Made by a program: the position numbers and the translations under genes | NCBI GenBank assembly: GCA_013115135.1 | Contig: JABANP010000741.1 | Location: 1 to 19,879 of the forward strand | Direction: 5' to 3' | DNA length: 19,879 nt | From: Perkinsus olseni | Taxonomy: Eukaryota > Perkinsozoa > Perkinsida > Perkinsidae | The notes under the pieces: generated by a model | Database searches by the model: none | Seen by the model: only the letters and a program-made list of their open reading frames with translations | Told to the model about the DNA's origin: nothing | Shown here: one piece after another, positions 1 through 10,300 of the stretch | Position numbering within the stretch: the first letter of the stretch is position 1 | Layout of the letters: each line of letters opens with the position of its first letter

Positions 1-162
1 ACTCAACAAGATAACTTGAGCCAAGATGGCTACGGATACCTCTCCTCTAGTGCGCAGGACCTCTAAAGTACTCAAAGCACAGATACTAGATGATCGGCTA
101 TGAGAACAAAAGCGCACGCCCGAAAGCGCTCGCATACAGAGCGACTCCTCGAAAGCATCTCA
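1..162 (-). repeat. 3' LTR (truncated by window start)
   Basis: This is the downstream LTR of the minus-strand element. Bases 1-168 match 6111-6278 without a mismatch. If the LTR is bounded by TG...CA, it ends (plus orientation) at the CA of 161-162 and its other end lies about 18 bp outside the window. The identity continues six bases further (TAATAA, 163-168), so the true edge may be 168. Confidence 0.9.
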
Positions 163-170
163 TAATAATA

Positions 171-180
171 TGCCCCCCTA
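171..180 (-). other. Polypurine tract, candidate
   Basis: On the minus strand this reads TAGGGGGGCA. It lies just outside the stop codon of gag-pol and immediately before the downstream LTR, where plus-strand DNA synthesis is primed in LTR elements. It is the only long G run in this position. An 8-bp inverted repeat (181-188 with 199-206) spans the gag-pol stop codon beside it. Confidence 0.6.
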
Positions 181-190
181 GGTGGCTTGC

Positions 191-3100
191 TTACAAGGAA
201 GCCACCTTCTCTATATCTCTCTGAGACAAATGGTTCGAAGAACCATCTAGATGTAAGGTCACAGTATCCTTAGGAGACACTGTAAGAGTGAGCGGCTTGC
301 ACTCTGGATCTGAAATCGTCCCAATATGATGAGAGCCATCTGAAGAGATCCATAGTGGAAGCAACATTTGCTCGGCCTCGTCCAACTTATATTCTTGTAC
401 CAAGAAATAACCATCGTTAGTCCAAGATAATCTTTGACCATAACGGACCATATCATCAGCGTCCTTCCAAGCGACGAAGTAAGTTCTAGTAGGATTACGG
501 AGTACTCTGCGCTTGGTTGGCTCGGCGAACTCGACAGGCTCGGGAGTGGAAGGTAACCTCTTCCTTCCATGATGAGTTGGAACCTCCTCTGCGCTCGACT
601 GCTGCGTCGCAGCAGGTCCTCTTTGAGCAATAGGTTCCTCGGCCTCTATAGAACCTTGAGTTCGTGAAGGATGACTGTCGTCCTCTTTAATGTGGTCCTT
701 GTGGTAGACTTGGACTGAACCATCGGAGAACTTGACCTCGACACATTCCTTCCCCAAGTGACGCGTTATTATCCCCGGAACCCACATTGCGTCGAGTTTA
801 TGGGAAGGAGGTTGGTAGACTAACACTTGGCGACCAACTTCGTAGACCGGACGAACAACTGGACCTACTGTAGCGGACCTACTCTTCTTCCATTCTTCTC
901 TCCAAATCTTAGTCATCTTCTCTCGGTTTCTATCCAATTTCTTCACAGCGTTGAGAATCATACCGCCACGAGTCTCATTCGGGTAGGATAGATACTCTTG
1001 GATAGAGTTTGTCGTAAGAGCCTGTTGAGATAAAGATGACATCATCATATTCTCGAATGGTAGCGCCGCATCAAATCCGAATACGATTTGGTGAGGAGTC
1101 AGTCCAGTAGTCTCGTCGACAGAACCGTTCATAGAAGCCTGAATGAATCTCAGTAGTTCAGGCCATGAACTAGGATTTCGTCCTTGTAGGGAACGGCGTA
1201 AACTTCTGGCCAAGTGCAAATGGGATACTTCGTAGAAGCCTCCCGAAGAAGGGTGACGGACTGGTAGGGTAAGGTGCTTACAAGAGTAGTATGCGCAAAG
1301 CGCATCAAAGGAAAGGGAGATAAGGTTACTCCCCAAATCCGTAATCACTGTGGATGGTGCTCTGTAGACCAGAAATACTTCACGCTCTAGTACTCTACAG
1401 ATCGATGAAGTAGAGATATCACTGAGCGGAAATAGAAGGCAATAACGACTTAGTAAATCCGTTGCAGTGAGTATCCAACGAGCACCACTACTAGCACCAG
1501 CTTGAATAGCACCTGGTACCAAGGGCCCTACCAAGTCGCATCCAATAACCTCGAAAGGTGCCGAAGGGCACCTTAAGTGGCTCTCATGTCGGAGCTTCTT
1601 TACGGGGGTGGTTACCAGGCAGGCAACACAAGACCGAACAATACTCTTAATAGACTTGCGCAGTGCGGGAGCCCAGAACAACTTCCGAACGTGACGATAA
1701 GTAGCATCAACTCCGACATGACCCCGTATATGATGATAATAGCTACCAAGTTCATTGAGCAGTGATGATACTGCTGGACGTGGTAGAACTATCTTCAGAG
1801 ATTCATCCTCATCCCAAAGCTCTACCTTACAAAGGACACCGTTGAATAAAACACAGTGTTGTATGTAGTGGTAGAGAGAAGGGGGTAGATTCGCTTTGAA
1901 CGAACTAGGGTCCAAAGATGATTCTAAGACCTCCTTAGCTTCTCGAGTTTGTGGGTCGCGATCCTGCTGGTTAATCAAGAACCTTCGAATGACTTCCGAC
2001 GAGTCTGTCGGACCACGACCGCGCCAAGCTTGAAATGATTTATCAAGAATCGTAAACTTACATAATGAGGGGATGCTATTAATAGTCGGGATCATCAATG
2101 AATAAGGATAATGAAAATCGATAATATCCGATGCCATAGTGGGAATTTCACGAGTAGTCGACTTATCAACTTCACAGCAAATATTCGTAAGAACATTTGA
2201 CGGTGGAAGGTCCTCTGCGACACGTGAGAGAATATCTACTCTATTAATATAAAAAGAATTATGTGAATGATGAGAAAATGTTACATTCACTCCTAATAAT
2301 CTCAACTCCTCGACGGCTTCATCAATCGACGATCTCAATCTCGATATCGACAATTGCTCTATGCCGTGGATCTTACGGGGTGACGAGCGCATGCGACGGA
2401 TGGAGACCAGACTATCATTGCAGACTTCGACGGATTTGAGTGAATTCCACCATTCACTCTGCATCTGATCGATTACTGCAATGAAGGCCATCAACATCCC
2501 GTAAAGCTCACGTCGGTTCGCATGCCAAGTACAACCGTAGGGGAAGAGCTTGCTCTCGGCGTAGACGGAAATCCAACCGGTAGATGGGAATTCAACTGAG
2601 CCTGAAAGCTGGCCAGTTGGGACCCATAACTCTATTCCATAACCGGTGTTGGACGCATCAACAACAATCTTCAGATCTCGGGCATTCTTAATGAGCGGCA
2701 CTGCCCCGTTGAGTTGCCGCCATATTACTTCAGCTGCTTGCAAATGCTTTCGGCATTGCTGCTCCTCCTTGGAGTCAATCTCATCATCCCAATTTCCGGT
2801 ACAGCGGCCGGCTATCTGCCTCGCTATATCGCAGTGAGCTCGACACTGCGCTTCCCCAGCTGATCGTGTGATATCGAGATAGCGACCTGCAGCAGCAAAG
2901 ATCCCTCTTCTAGTCGGCTGAAAATCTCTATTCTCAATCGGCAGTCTACGGACTGATAATACTCCTTTGGGGTCCCAGTTCCAGTCGGCACCCAGCCAAC
3001 GACAGAACTGATCCTCTGATTGACCCCATAGGGTCCTCTTACTCTCTGGTAACTCGAATCCGACTTTGGAGAAGAGGTTGATCATATCTCGGTTCCACAT

Positions 3101-6025
3101 CGATCGAACTTCTTCATTGGGCGATATGATGAGATAATCATCCATCACTCGTACCACTTCCACCATAGGAAATTTCGCTCTGAGAATGGCGAATAGGATA
3201 TCGCCAATACTCTCTAAGGCATTGGGCCCTATTGAAAGGCCGAAGGCAAGGCGATTAGTCGCCTTGAGAGAGTTGGAGAGACTCTCACGGCCGCAATCAA
3301 TGTAAAGCACTTTATTGACAGCAATTCTATAAAATGCCTTACTCGCGTCCATCTGCTCTACAACAGCTTGGGGGTAGAGTTTTGCTCTCAACTCTCTGAC
3401 TGCCTTCTGAACTGATCGGCGACGGCTTGAACATTTTGGGCTTCTGGAATTGTAGCCTCTGAAATCGAGGCATGGGCGGACTGGCGTGGTTTTCGAGTCG
3501 CTCAAAGAGCAAACTGGAAAACACGTCGCCCACTCTACCTTTGGAGCTTGTCCTGGATGTAGATCAACTTCGCACCACCATTGCCGATCGAAATACATCT
3601 GTAGTTCGGCCGCCCATTTCTCTCTCTGCACCGAAGTTAACTTACGAATCAGACTATCGGGGCGCCAACTACCTCTACTCTGCTGCTTCTCCTGCTGGTC
3701 AGTTGGATCGAGAGGCCAGTCGACCAAGAAGCGATATTGCTGATCATGAGTATCCTTAACCACACAGCCATTAGGATCAGCGATCTCGCATAACTTCTTC
3801 AAAGATAACTGATAAGACTGCGCATCCGGTATTTCGAATAGTCCATGATGATAGATCCTCTGCAAAGCCGCGTCCAGAAAATTTTCATCTAAAGGTAGTC
3901 CATCCAACACTTTCACAATCTCAGCATCAAAGGGGTCCCGTGAGGTTGCCCTTGACAGATTCCTGGATGACTCCTTAGGCTCATTGTCGGCTTCTGTCTG
4001 TTCCGAAGGATTCACTCGATATTCATCTTCGTGAACAGTAGCCTCAACTTGAGCGAGCTCTATCACAGGTGCTGCAGCAACCTCTACAGCTGCGACGGTA
4101 TTCACAGACGAACTTTCATCGCGGCTCAGAAGTTCTTGGAGCCGTTTGTGCAATGAAGCAGCAGCTTCTTCTTCCTCCGTGTATATCAATCTCGCTCCTA
4201 GAATTCGTAATGCCGCACGACCCAAGATGATGGGATATGATAACTCACTTATCACCAACAGTGGCAGCAATACTTCGGATCGAGGCTCCCCGACGTAACA
4301 GCGAATAACACATTCCTTTCGCACTATCCGAGCAGTCCCATTGGCACATGTTACGACCACTGGCTTGATTCTCAAAACCTTGACATCAGTCGATAATCGA
4401 TCCACTACTGACTCTCGAATCATAGCCACTGCCGCCCCTGTATCAATCAATGCTGCGAACTGCTCGCTCGCGATCGAAATCCGAACAGTATCGGGACTTG
4501 ATAGTAGTGAAAGGGACAACGCATCCCTCTCAACTACTCCCTCCTCAGAACTTCCCGATAGATTCCGATCAACACAACTCAGGTCTACAGCACAGAACGG
4601 GGCTACAGAGCAAACAGCACCATCGACTCCCGAACGAAGCTCAGCGTTAGCAGCCGGAGTGGTTGCCTGACTTTGGAGACCAACCTCCACGAGATAGGCT
4701 GCAGCTGACTGCTTCGACGATGAGCTGTTCTCGGCTGCTCTCCCCGTCGTCAGTGCAACCTGACCTGAGGGAAGGGGGTTCGGGCAGACATATTGAAGAT
4801 GCCCGCTCTTGCCGCATCGCTTACACATCGCAGACTTAGCACCTAATCGGCAATCCTTCGTAGAATGTCCCAGACCACACACACCACAGCGGCGGTTCAT
4901 GCCGGCTGGACGTGCAGCCTGACAGAACTTCCAAGTATGACCCGGCTGCAGACATCGACTGCAGGTTCCGCTGAATCGTGCCGGGTTGATACCGCTCTGA
5001 GAGCTCTCACCTTTCGGACTCGAGGATTGCCCCTGCTTCAACCCTGCCGAATCTTTTCGCTTCTCCTTTCCCGCCGACTTTCTAAGCTGCCGACTTTCAA
5101 AATAAATAGCATTGCGACGCAGCTGCTCAAAGGACGCGGACTCGATGGATGGTCCCATGCTCTCCAACGAGTCTAATATACGTGTATGCATGCCCGCTCT
5201 GGCACGGATACACTTATCCAAATCACTGTGCGCCCTCCCCGTCATCGCTACTACCAATGCACTTTCCATCTCCACTCGGGCGAAAAAATCTTCAACTCGC
5301 TCCGAATCCAGCTGCTTCAATGCCTCCCATCGCTGCACCATCTCCGAAGACGTGCATGACTCCTTGAACCTCTTATCAAGATATTCCCAGAGACGCTGCA
5401 CAACAATCTCGGGCGTCTGCTGATCTCGCTTCAATCCCGTGCGGACCATCATTTCCAATTCTGATTTGAGAGCGCCCGCGAAATTCCTCATAATATAATA
5501 AACCTCTGCCTTCCCTCTCAATCCGTAAATCTCAATGGTATTCTGAATACGCTCTTTTATCAACCGATACGGGCAGCTATCAGTTGGGAAGCTCCAGGGG
5601 GCCGCTTCAACAAGATCCAATTTCAGCCACGAAATTGCAACATCACTGCCCTCATTCTTCGCTCGATTTCCCGAACACAACTTCTCTCTACTCTCTGTAA
5701 ACCCATCGATTGCCCTCTTCAAATCACTCGGACGCCCGCTATACCACCCCTTGCCCAATCTATGCATCGCAGCGCATTGCTTGGAAAGATACCGAGCTAA
5801 ATGCTCGAACCAGATTTCATCGAGCCCTTCTAAAGCTGCGGCATCAAGCATCGATGCATATACAATTTTAGCAACTTCTACGTCCCGATCTGGTTGCCCT
5901 TCTTGTAGTTCCCCCCTCCCGGAGACCCACCGTTGATACTTCCTTCTTATCTCTGATATCTCTTTCAAGAACTCTCTCGAGGTAGTGCATTCCAAATTAA
6001 TCTCTTTGGACCTCCGCACCAACAT
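191..6025 (-). CDS. Gag-Pol polyprotein of LTR retrotransposon
   Basis: Single 1944-residue frame. Residues 1-330 are Gag-like. Three CCHC zinc knuckles follow at about 355-368, 380-392 and 401-414. The aspartic protease has a DTG at 528-530 with an ILG flap partner near 600. Reverse transcriptase runs from about 820 to 1040, with catalytic Asp893 and the MDD motif at 961-963. RNase H has Asp1123, Glu1173, Asp1204 and Asp1264. Integrase has an HHCC zinc finger (His1432, His1436, Cys1466, Cys1469) and a catalytic triad Asp1497, Asp1563, Glu1599, with 35 residues between the last two. A C-terminal segment near 1740-1790 resembles the GPY/F-type tail. Gag and Pol share one frame with no frameshift or stop, so Gag must be made by processing or low-level regulation not visible here. 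All catalytic residues looked for are present, so the protein could be functional. Confidence 0.95.
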   Translation of the reverse strand: MLVRRSKEINLECTTSREFLKEISEIRRKYQRWVSGRGELQEGQPDRDVEVAKIVYASMLDAAALEGLDEIWFEHLARYLSKQCAAMHRLGKGWYSGRPSDLKRAIDGFTESREKLCSGNRAKNEGSDVAISWLKLDLVEAAPWSFPTDSCPYRLIKERIQNTIEIYGLRGKAEVYYIMRNFAGALKSELEMMVRTGLKRDQQTPEIVVQRLWEYLDKRFKESCTSSEMVQRWEALKQLDSERVEDFFARVEMESALVVAMTGRAHSDLDKCIRARAGMHTRILDSLESMGPSIESASFEQLRRNAIYFESRQLRKSAGKEKRKDSAGLKQGQSSSPKGESSQSGINPARFSGTCSRCLQPGHTWKFCQAARPAGMNRRCGVCGLGHSTKDCRLGAKSAMCKRCGKSGHLQYVCPNPLPSGQVALTTGRAAENSSSSKQSAAAYLVEVGLQSQATTPAANAELRSGVDGAVCSVAPFCAVDLSCVDRNLSGSSEEGVVERDALSLSLLSSPDTVRISIASEQFAALIDTGAAVAMIRESVVDRLSTDVKVLRIKPVVVTCANGTARIVRKECVIRCYVGEPRSEVLLPLLVISELSYPIILGRAALRILGARLIYTEEEEAAASLHKRLQELLSRDESSSVNTVAAVEVAAAPVIELAQVEATVHEDEYRVNPSEQTEADNEPKESSRNLSRATSRDPFDAEIVKVLDGLPLDENFLDAALQRIYHHGLFEIPDAQSYQLSLKKLCEIADPNGCVVKDTHDQQYRFLVDWPLDPTDQQEKQQSRGSWRPDSLIRKLTSVQREKWAAELQMYFDRQWWCEVDLHPGQAPKVEWATCFPVCSLSDSKTTPVRPCLDFRGYNSRSPKCSSRRRSVQKAVRELRAKLYPQAVVEQMDASKAFYRIAVNKVLYIDCGRESLSNSLKATNRLAFGLSIGPNALESIGDILFAILRAKFPMVEVVRVMDDYLIISPNEEVRSMWNRDMINLFSKVGFELPESKRTLWGQSEDQFCRWLGADWNWDPKGVLSVRRLPIENRDFQPTRRGIFAAAGRYLDITRSAGEAQCRAHCDIARQIAGRCTGNWDDEIDSKEEQQCRKHLQAAEVIWRQLNGAVPLIKNARDLKIVVDASNTGYGIELWVPTGQLSGSVEFPSTGWISVYAESKLFPYGCTWHANRRELYGMLMAFIAVIDQMQSEWWNSLKSVEVCNDSLVSIRRMRSSPRKIHGIEQLSISRLRSSIDEAVEELRLLGVNVTFSHHSHNSFYINRVDILSRVAEDLPPSNVLTNICCEVDKSTTREIPTMASDIIDFHYPYSLMIPTINSIPSLCKFTILDKSFQAWRGRGPTDSSEVIRRFLINQQDRDPQTREAKEVLESSLDPSSFKANLPPSLYHYIQHCVLFNGVLCKVELWDEDESLKIVLPRPAVSSLLNELGSYYHHIRGHVGVDATYRHVRKLFWAPALRKSIKSIVRSCVACLVTTPVKKLRHESHLRCPSAPFEVIGCDLVGPLVPGAIQAGASSGARWILTATDLLSRYCLLFPLSDISTSSICRVLEREVFLVYRAPSTVITDLGSNLISLSFDALCAYYSCKHLTLPVRHPSSGGFYEVSHLHLARSLRRSLQGRNPSSWPELLRFIQASMNGSVDETTGLTPHQIVFGFDAALPFENMMMSSLSQQALTTNSIQEYLSYPNETRGGMILNAVKKLDRNREKMTKIWREEWKKSRSATVGPVVRPVYEVGRQVLVYQPPSHKLDAMWVPGIITRHLGKECVEVKFSDGSVQVYHKDHIKEDDSHPSRTQGSIEAEEPIAQRGPAATQQSSAEEVPTHHGRKRLPSTPEPVEFAEPTKRRVLRNPTRTYFVAWKDADDMVRYGQRLSWTNDGYFLVQEYKLDEAEQMLLPLWISSDGSHHIGTISDPECKPLTLTVSPKDTVTLHLDGSSNHLSQRDIEKVASL

Positions 6026-6070
6026 CGACGGCAGGCAGACGGGCCGGGACGACGCCCTCGACTATTTCGG

Positions 6071-6091
6071 CGAATCCTGCATCGGGTACCA
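6071..6091 (-). other. Primer-binding site, candidate
   Basis: On the minus strand the element reads TGG followed by TACCCGATGCAGG, starting one base after the LTR end. Read on the plus strand, 6071-6091 looks like a tRNA 3' end: T-loop-like CGAATC, a stem, an acceptor strand and ACCA. TGG complementary to CCA, one base from a CA-ended LTR, is the standard arrangement. The donor tRNA is not identified. The A73 and U72-like bases recall initiator tRNA-Met, but the rest does not match it. Confidence 0.6.
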
Positions 6092-6092
6092 T

Positions 6093-6272
6093 TGATCCGG
6101 GATTGAGGGAACTCAACAAGATAACTTGAGCCAAGATGGCTACGGATACCTCTCCTCTAGTGCGCAGGACCTCTAAAGTACTCAAAGCACAGATACTAGA
6201 TGATCGGCTATGAGAACAAAAGCGCACGCCCGAAAGCGCTCGCATACAGAGCGACTCCTCGAAAGCATCTCA
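6093..6272 (-). repeat. 5' LTR, about 180 bp
   Basis: Upstream LTR of the minus-strand element. Bounds are chosen because on the minus strand it starts TGAG and ends ATCA, and the primer-binding-site candidate begins one base further in. Bases 6111-6278 are identical to 1-168. At 180 bp it is short for a gypsy-type LTR. The base run TAATAA (6273-6278) also follows the other LTR copy, which leaves a 6-bp uncertainty at this end. Confidence 0.85.
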
Positions 6273-6348
6273 TAATAAGAAGGCGAAGGGAAGGGCTCTG
6301 CTGTGCATTGCTTCATAGAAGTGTTAAAGTGAGGGAAGGCTGGTAATC

Positions 6349-7163
6349 ATGCGCCGACCGGAGGCGTTGAGGAAATGCAAGATTGAGCAAGAGAAGCAAA
6401 GCACGACGAGACTATCAATTTCGCGTTCACGAATGCCACTGAACAGAATGGGTAGTTCTCTGAAAGCGCTCATGGCGTTTTGACTTCTGGACTGTTCTCT
6501 GAATTTCAGAAAAGATTTTCGGTCGGATACTCGGAAAATTCCTGAAATTTCTGATCGCCTGAATGACTTGTACGATTTTCGAACCAGACACCCCGGCCGA
6601 GTTAAGAAGGGAGCACCCTCATACAGAACTACCTCTCTTCGCCAACAACAAGCGGCTGTGGTGAGGGCGTTTGACAGTGATCGCTGATGGTGTTAAGGTC
6701 AGTATCTGTCGGATGATGACAGGCTTGTGCTTAGTAGTGGGGTCTGGGAAGGGGAGGGCCTGCATGTTACTACGAAGTGCGCCTCTTGACGGGCGATGGG
6801 CGCCGCGGGCAGGGCTAAGGCTTGACAGGTGTCCGATCGGTAAGGCTGCCGAACCAACAACAACTTATGCGTACAATCAATTTCGACGGACGGGTAAGGT
6901 CCGATCGGACGAGCTGGACCTTCCCGGATAGAATTCTCCGTGCAAGAAGTTCTTGGGGGAATAAGTCCCACCGAGGTACCGCTACACCATCTCTACATCC
7001 AGGTCGGGGAGGGAACCATTGGTAGTAGTCGGCTAACTGCATCCCGAGCCCTCCCGAAATCCTTCTTCGAGGGGAGTACTGATTTGGCGATGTACCGATA
7101 ATTGCGAGGTCATTCTTCAACTTCTACCCGTCAACCCGCAGGTCCAGTGAATTAACTACGTAG
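6349..7163 (+). CDS. Spliced gene of unknown function
   Basis: Proposed exons are 6349-6476, 6510-6660, 6703-6776, 6829-6893, 6932-7091 and 7142-7163, totalling 600 nt (199 residues plus TAG). Each join keeps frame through a GT-AG intron (33, 42, 52, 38 and 50 bp), and neighbouring exons lie in different frames, which random sequence would rarely allow. Exon 2 encodes a basic helical-looking stretch including RLNDLYDFRTRHPGRVKKG. Exon 3 includes SDDDRLVLSSGVWEGEG and exon 5 LHHLYIQVGEGTIGSSRL. I recognise no domain. The first exon and its 33-bp intron are the weakest part. An alternative donor exists at 6840. The gene starts 71 bp from the retrotransposon, whose insertion may have removed a promoter or 5' exons. 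It ends 214 bp before THOC1 on the same strand. Confidence 0.5.
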
Positions 7164-7377
7164 TATCGATTCTCAATCATGCCTGATTGGCCACATCGTG
7201 TACGAGTAGGTGCTCATGGGCCGATAAAAAATTTCGGGATCATAAAAAATCACTACGTAATACGTAAAGTGATCTGTTGATGAAGGGCTAGTCAATATAG
7301 GACTTATTACAGATGTGGAATGATCGGGGTCGAAGCGGAAGCCATCATCATGCACTCTCTCCTTTGCTTGGTGTTCC
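7164..7377 (+). promoter_or_regulatory. Intergenic leader/promoter region of THOC1, inferred
   Basis: No open frame was seen in these 214 bp between two + strand genes. The stretch is AT-richer near 7225-7265 and holds repeated TACGTA-type palindromes (near 7157 and 7255). Calling it a promoter rests on position only; no known core element was recognised. Confidence 0.25.
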
Positions 7378-10300
7378 ATGGCTTCGACTAAGAAGGAGGC
7401 GAGTAGGGCGGAGCCTCCCTCGCCGGCCGCTACGGTCAGCAGCACCAGCGGGGCAGCATTAGAGTCGTCGAGAATAGAAGCTGATAAATTCGAGACCACT
7501 TCCATACAGAAGGTCGGAGCTGGCATCACGCAGAATAAAAGATTCCTGCGTCCTTCAGGCGGTAGAGATCGTTCGAGGGGAGGCTGGTGGCGACCCTACG
7601 GAGCTATCAAGCCAGTTGCTGTCAGCTCTGGAGGCAGCGCTGGGCACGTGTATAGGAGAGCTAACCAAGGAAGGGTGGTAGGCGGTGACTGATGCCTTGG
7701 TCGTAGCCCCCTCACGCAGGCCATCGACGACCAGCTGTTGGTGGCGACCCATCGTACCGATCTCTGATACGTACCTTAGCTTGATGCCAGCACAAGGCCT
7801 GCCCGGCGCGATAGAGGTAGAAGGCACCTCCACGGGATGTGCTTCGAGATGGTCTTCAGGTGGTCTCGTCTCGAATCCTTACAGCGAGACGCTACTTGCA
7901 TAGTAAGGTCGAAGGCAGGGTGAAGGCGCTGCCGGACACGGCCACTGAGAAGGAGGTGCGTTGTTGTTTCCGAGCATCGGTGGTGATGGCATTGATTAAT
8001 GTGTTGTTATCAGGTTAAAGTCGCAGCGGCAGGGGACTCCTCGTTCACTCTACAGGTGGTGATGGTACTGAGCAGGGCCCTTGATAGACTGGACTCCTCG
8101 GTGCCTCAAGACTGGGCCACTAGGGCCAAGGCTGCTGGGTAGTATTCATGGTTAGGGGCTTGAAGTTGAATGAGGACGGCTTTGAGTGTCGTGGGGGTGA
8201 ACGGGAGCGCGCTCGAAAGGATACTCGTAATGGGCGCAGCGGCATCAATTTGTCCTTACTGAGTCGGTGATACCGACTGCGATAGTAGTTTTGTTTCTGG
8301 ACGGTTGGGGAACGGTCTATAATGCCTAATGTATCCGTGTGCAAAGATGATTCTCTCACAACGATAAACCGATCAGTTCTGCATAATGACTGTATCTGCA
8401 TTCACACAGCATGACATTTGCAAGAGTAATATCCGTAATTTCACCACTCTAGCGGTCTTTCCATGTGTCCCTCTTCACTAAGGGATTTTTAACGCTTAAA
8501 AACCACTAAGAATTTTAACATTCTGGTCGATGATATCTGCTGTAATGCTTGTAGCGGTAAAAATAGGAGTATCGTCGGGTAGAGACGTCGCGTAACCGCA
8601 GGTGCATCGAGGAGATACTGCCGATGGACTTGAAGGCTCTTTGCCACGTGTATCGGAACCCCTTCAGCGGCCATTGGACCACTATTAACGCATCTAGAGG
8701 GAAGGAGAAGGATCCTGAGTAATCATCAGCCCGTCGTCATTAATCTGCACTTCGATGGCAGTCCGTCGACGGTGGCGAAGGAGGAGGTGGACGAGTTGTG
8801 GAAGGTGTGGGAGCGGATATGGCCAGCTGGCGTGCAGCAGTTATCAGAAAAGGAGAGAAAGGACTGTGTGACCGACCTTATGAAGGTCTGTGTCCCCGTT
8901 CGACGCCTCGATGACCGTCCAATCTTCAGGCCCGAGCCTTCATCTCGCAAATTCAATACGAGCTCCGGCAAATGGCAGAACGGCCGCAGGAGACGTCGGG
9001 TCCCTTCAAGACGCCCTCGGACGTTAAGCAGCTCACTAATGAGTTGCGGAATGCCGTGTACTCTGTGCTGCATGTGGGTGTTGTGGTGGTCGGCGGCGGC
9101 GGCGTTCGGGAATCTGCGGATTTAGGTCACGAAGCCAGGAGCGATAGGTGACCCTGCGACTATCAAGCGGGCTGAGGTGCCGGTCGAGTGAGTGCCTGGT
9201 GAATGATTCTTGTGCATGTTGGGGATGGAGTGGTATCAGATTTTCTGTGGAGGCGGCGAGTCTGCCGGAGCTGGCTTTGGCTTTGACCGACTACACCGTC
9301 ATGCGTCGAGTGGCGTTGCATATACTGATAAAGGCCCACAGTGCTTGCAACCGTGTATGGGATTGTAAAAGGGTAATGAACCATCTGACCGAATTTGAAT
9401 CTTGCATGCTTCAACCTAGGATACCCCGGACTTCCGAGCGCAACTGCAGCACAGGCGAGAAATCTTCCATCCGGTTGTGGATTTGCGAAGGATGATCCAC
9501 AACGTTTTCGGGTCGAGCTTCACGAGCCTTGCGGACTACCTCCTTCGGAAGGAATCACACTGGCTTGGGTGGAAGGGGATTGCTGTTAGCAAGGTGATGG
9601 TTAGGGAATCTTAGCTTGATGCTTGCTAGATTCGGGGGAGGTCGAAGATTCTCTTTCTCAGGAAGTATGTGGTCCTTTCCTACACTCAACTCACAGAGAG
9701 CGCTTCGGCACTCCGTGGCCACCGCCGTCCCGTTCCCTCGCGAGCGAAGACACGAAGGACGGTGATGCCAGCAGCAGCCCCTCACCCTCTCCCGATGAGG
9801 CGCCCTCAGTCAGTGGGGCTGGGTTAGCGAGTAAACGAAAGAGCGCTGAGCAGTCCAGCGGTGATACGGTCATCGCCATTATCAGCTTTTACGGTTTGCC
9901 ATTCGACAGAGTCCCCGTCCCAGCCACCAGTGAAGCGAGCGCGGCATACTAGAGGGGTGCCGAGGCATGTGGAGAAGATGCTGCGCATGCTGCATGACGC
10001 GGTAGGCCAGGAGCTCCAGGTGGCTGAGGCGGACTGGTCCGTGCAGGCTGACGCTGCTGCTGTATCGCCCTACGCGCCATCGCCGGAGAGCACAGCAGCG
10101 AGTTGTGATGAGGAGGAGAAGGCGGAGGGAGAGTCCCAGTGTGAAGTAGTGGGGGATGGGAGTTGGTTGGGTGGAGAGCTGCCCATGCTCAGAAGTACAT
10201 GGACCGAGTACTGCAGCATGACGACCCGGAAGAGGGCATTGAGGAGGAGTACCGCTGTTATAATAATAAGATATTCCAGTGGCAGTTGAGGCGGATGCTG

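Larger units (their letters stand above)
1..6278 (-). mobile_element. LTR retrotransposon, near-complete, minus strand
   Basis: The element has two direct terminal repeats (1-168 and 6111-6278, identical over all 168 compared bases) around a single 1944-codon gag-pol frame. The order is protease, reverse transcriptase, RNase H, integrase, as in Ty3/gypsy and BEL/Pao elements and unlike Ty1/copia. A primer-binding-site candidate sits 1 bp inside the upstream LTR and a G-rich polypurine tract next to the downstream LTR. Identical LTRs and an unbroken frame indicate a recent, possibly active insertion. The window starts inside the downstream LTR, so the target-site duplication cannot be checked. 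No envelope frame is present. I cannot choose firmly between Ty3 and BEL/Pao: integrase and RNase H layout fit both, and a W-D-D segment after the RT resembles BEL/Pao. Confidence 0.93.

Noticed and set aside
259..5936. Many open frames on both strands within the retrotransposon
   Set aside because: All overlap the long gag-pol frame and lack domains; they are by-products of its codon use.
9691..9879. Minus-strand Gly/Ser/Glu-rich frame
   Set aside because: It is antisense to the low-complexity Ser/Pro linker of THOC1, exon 13.
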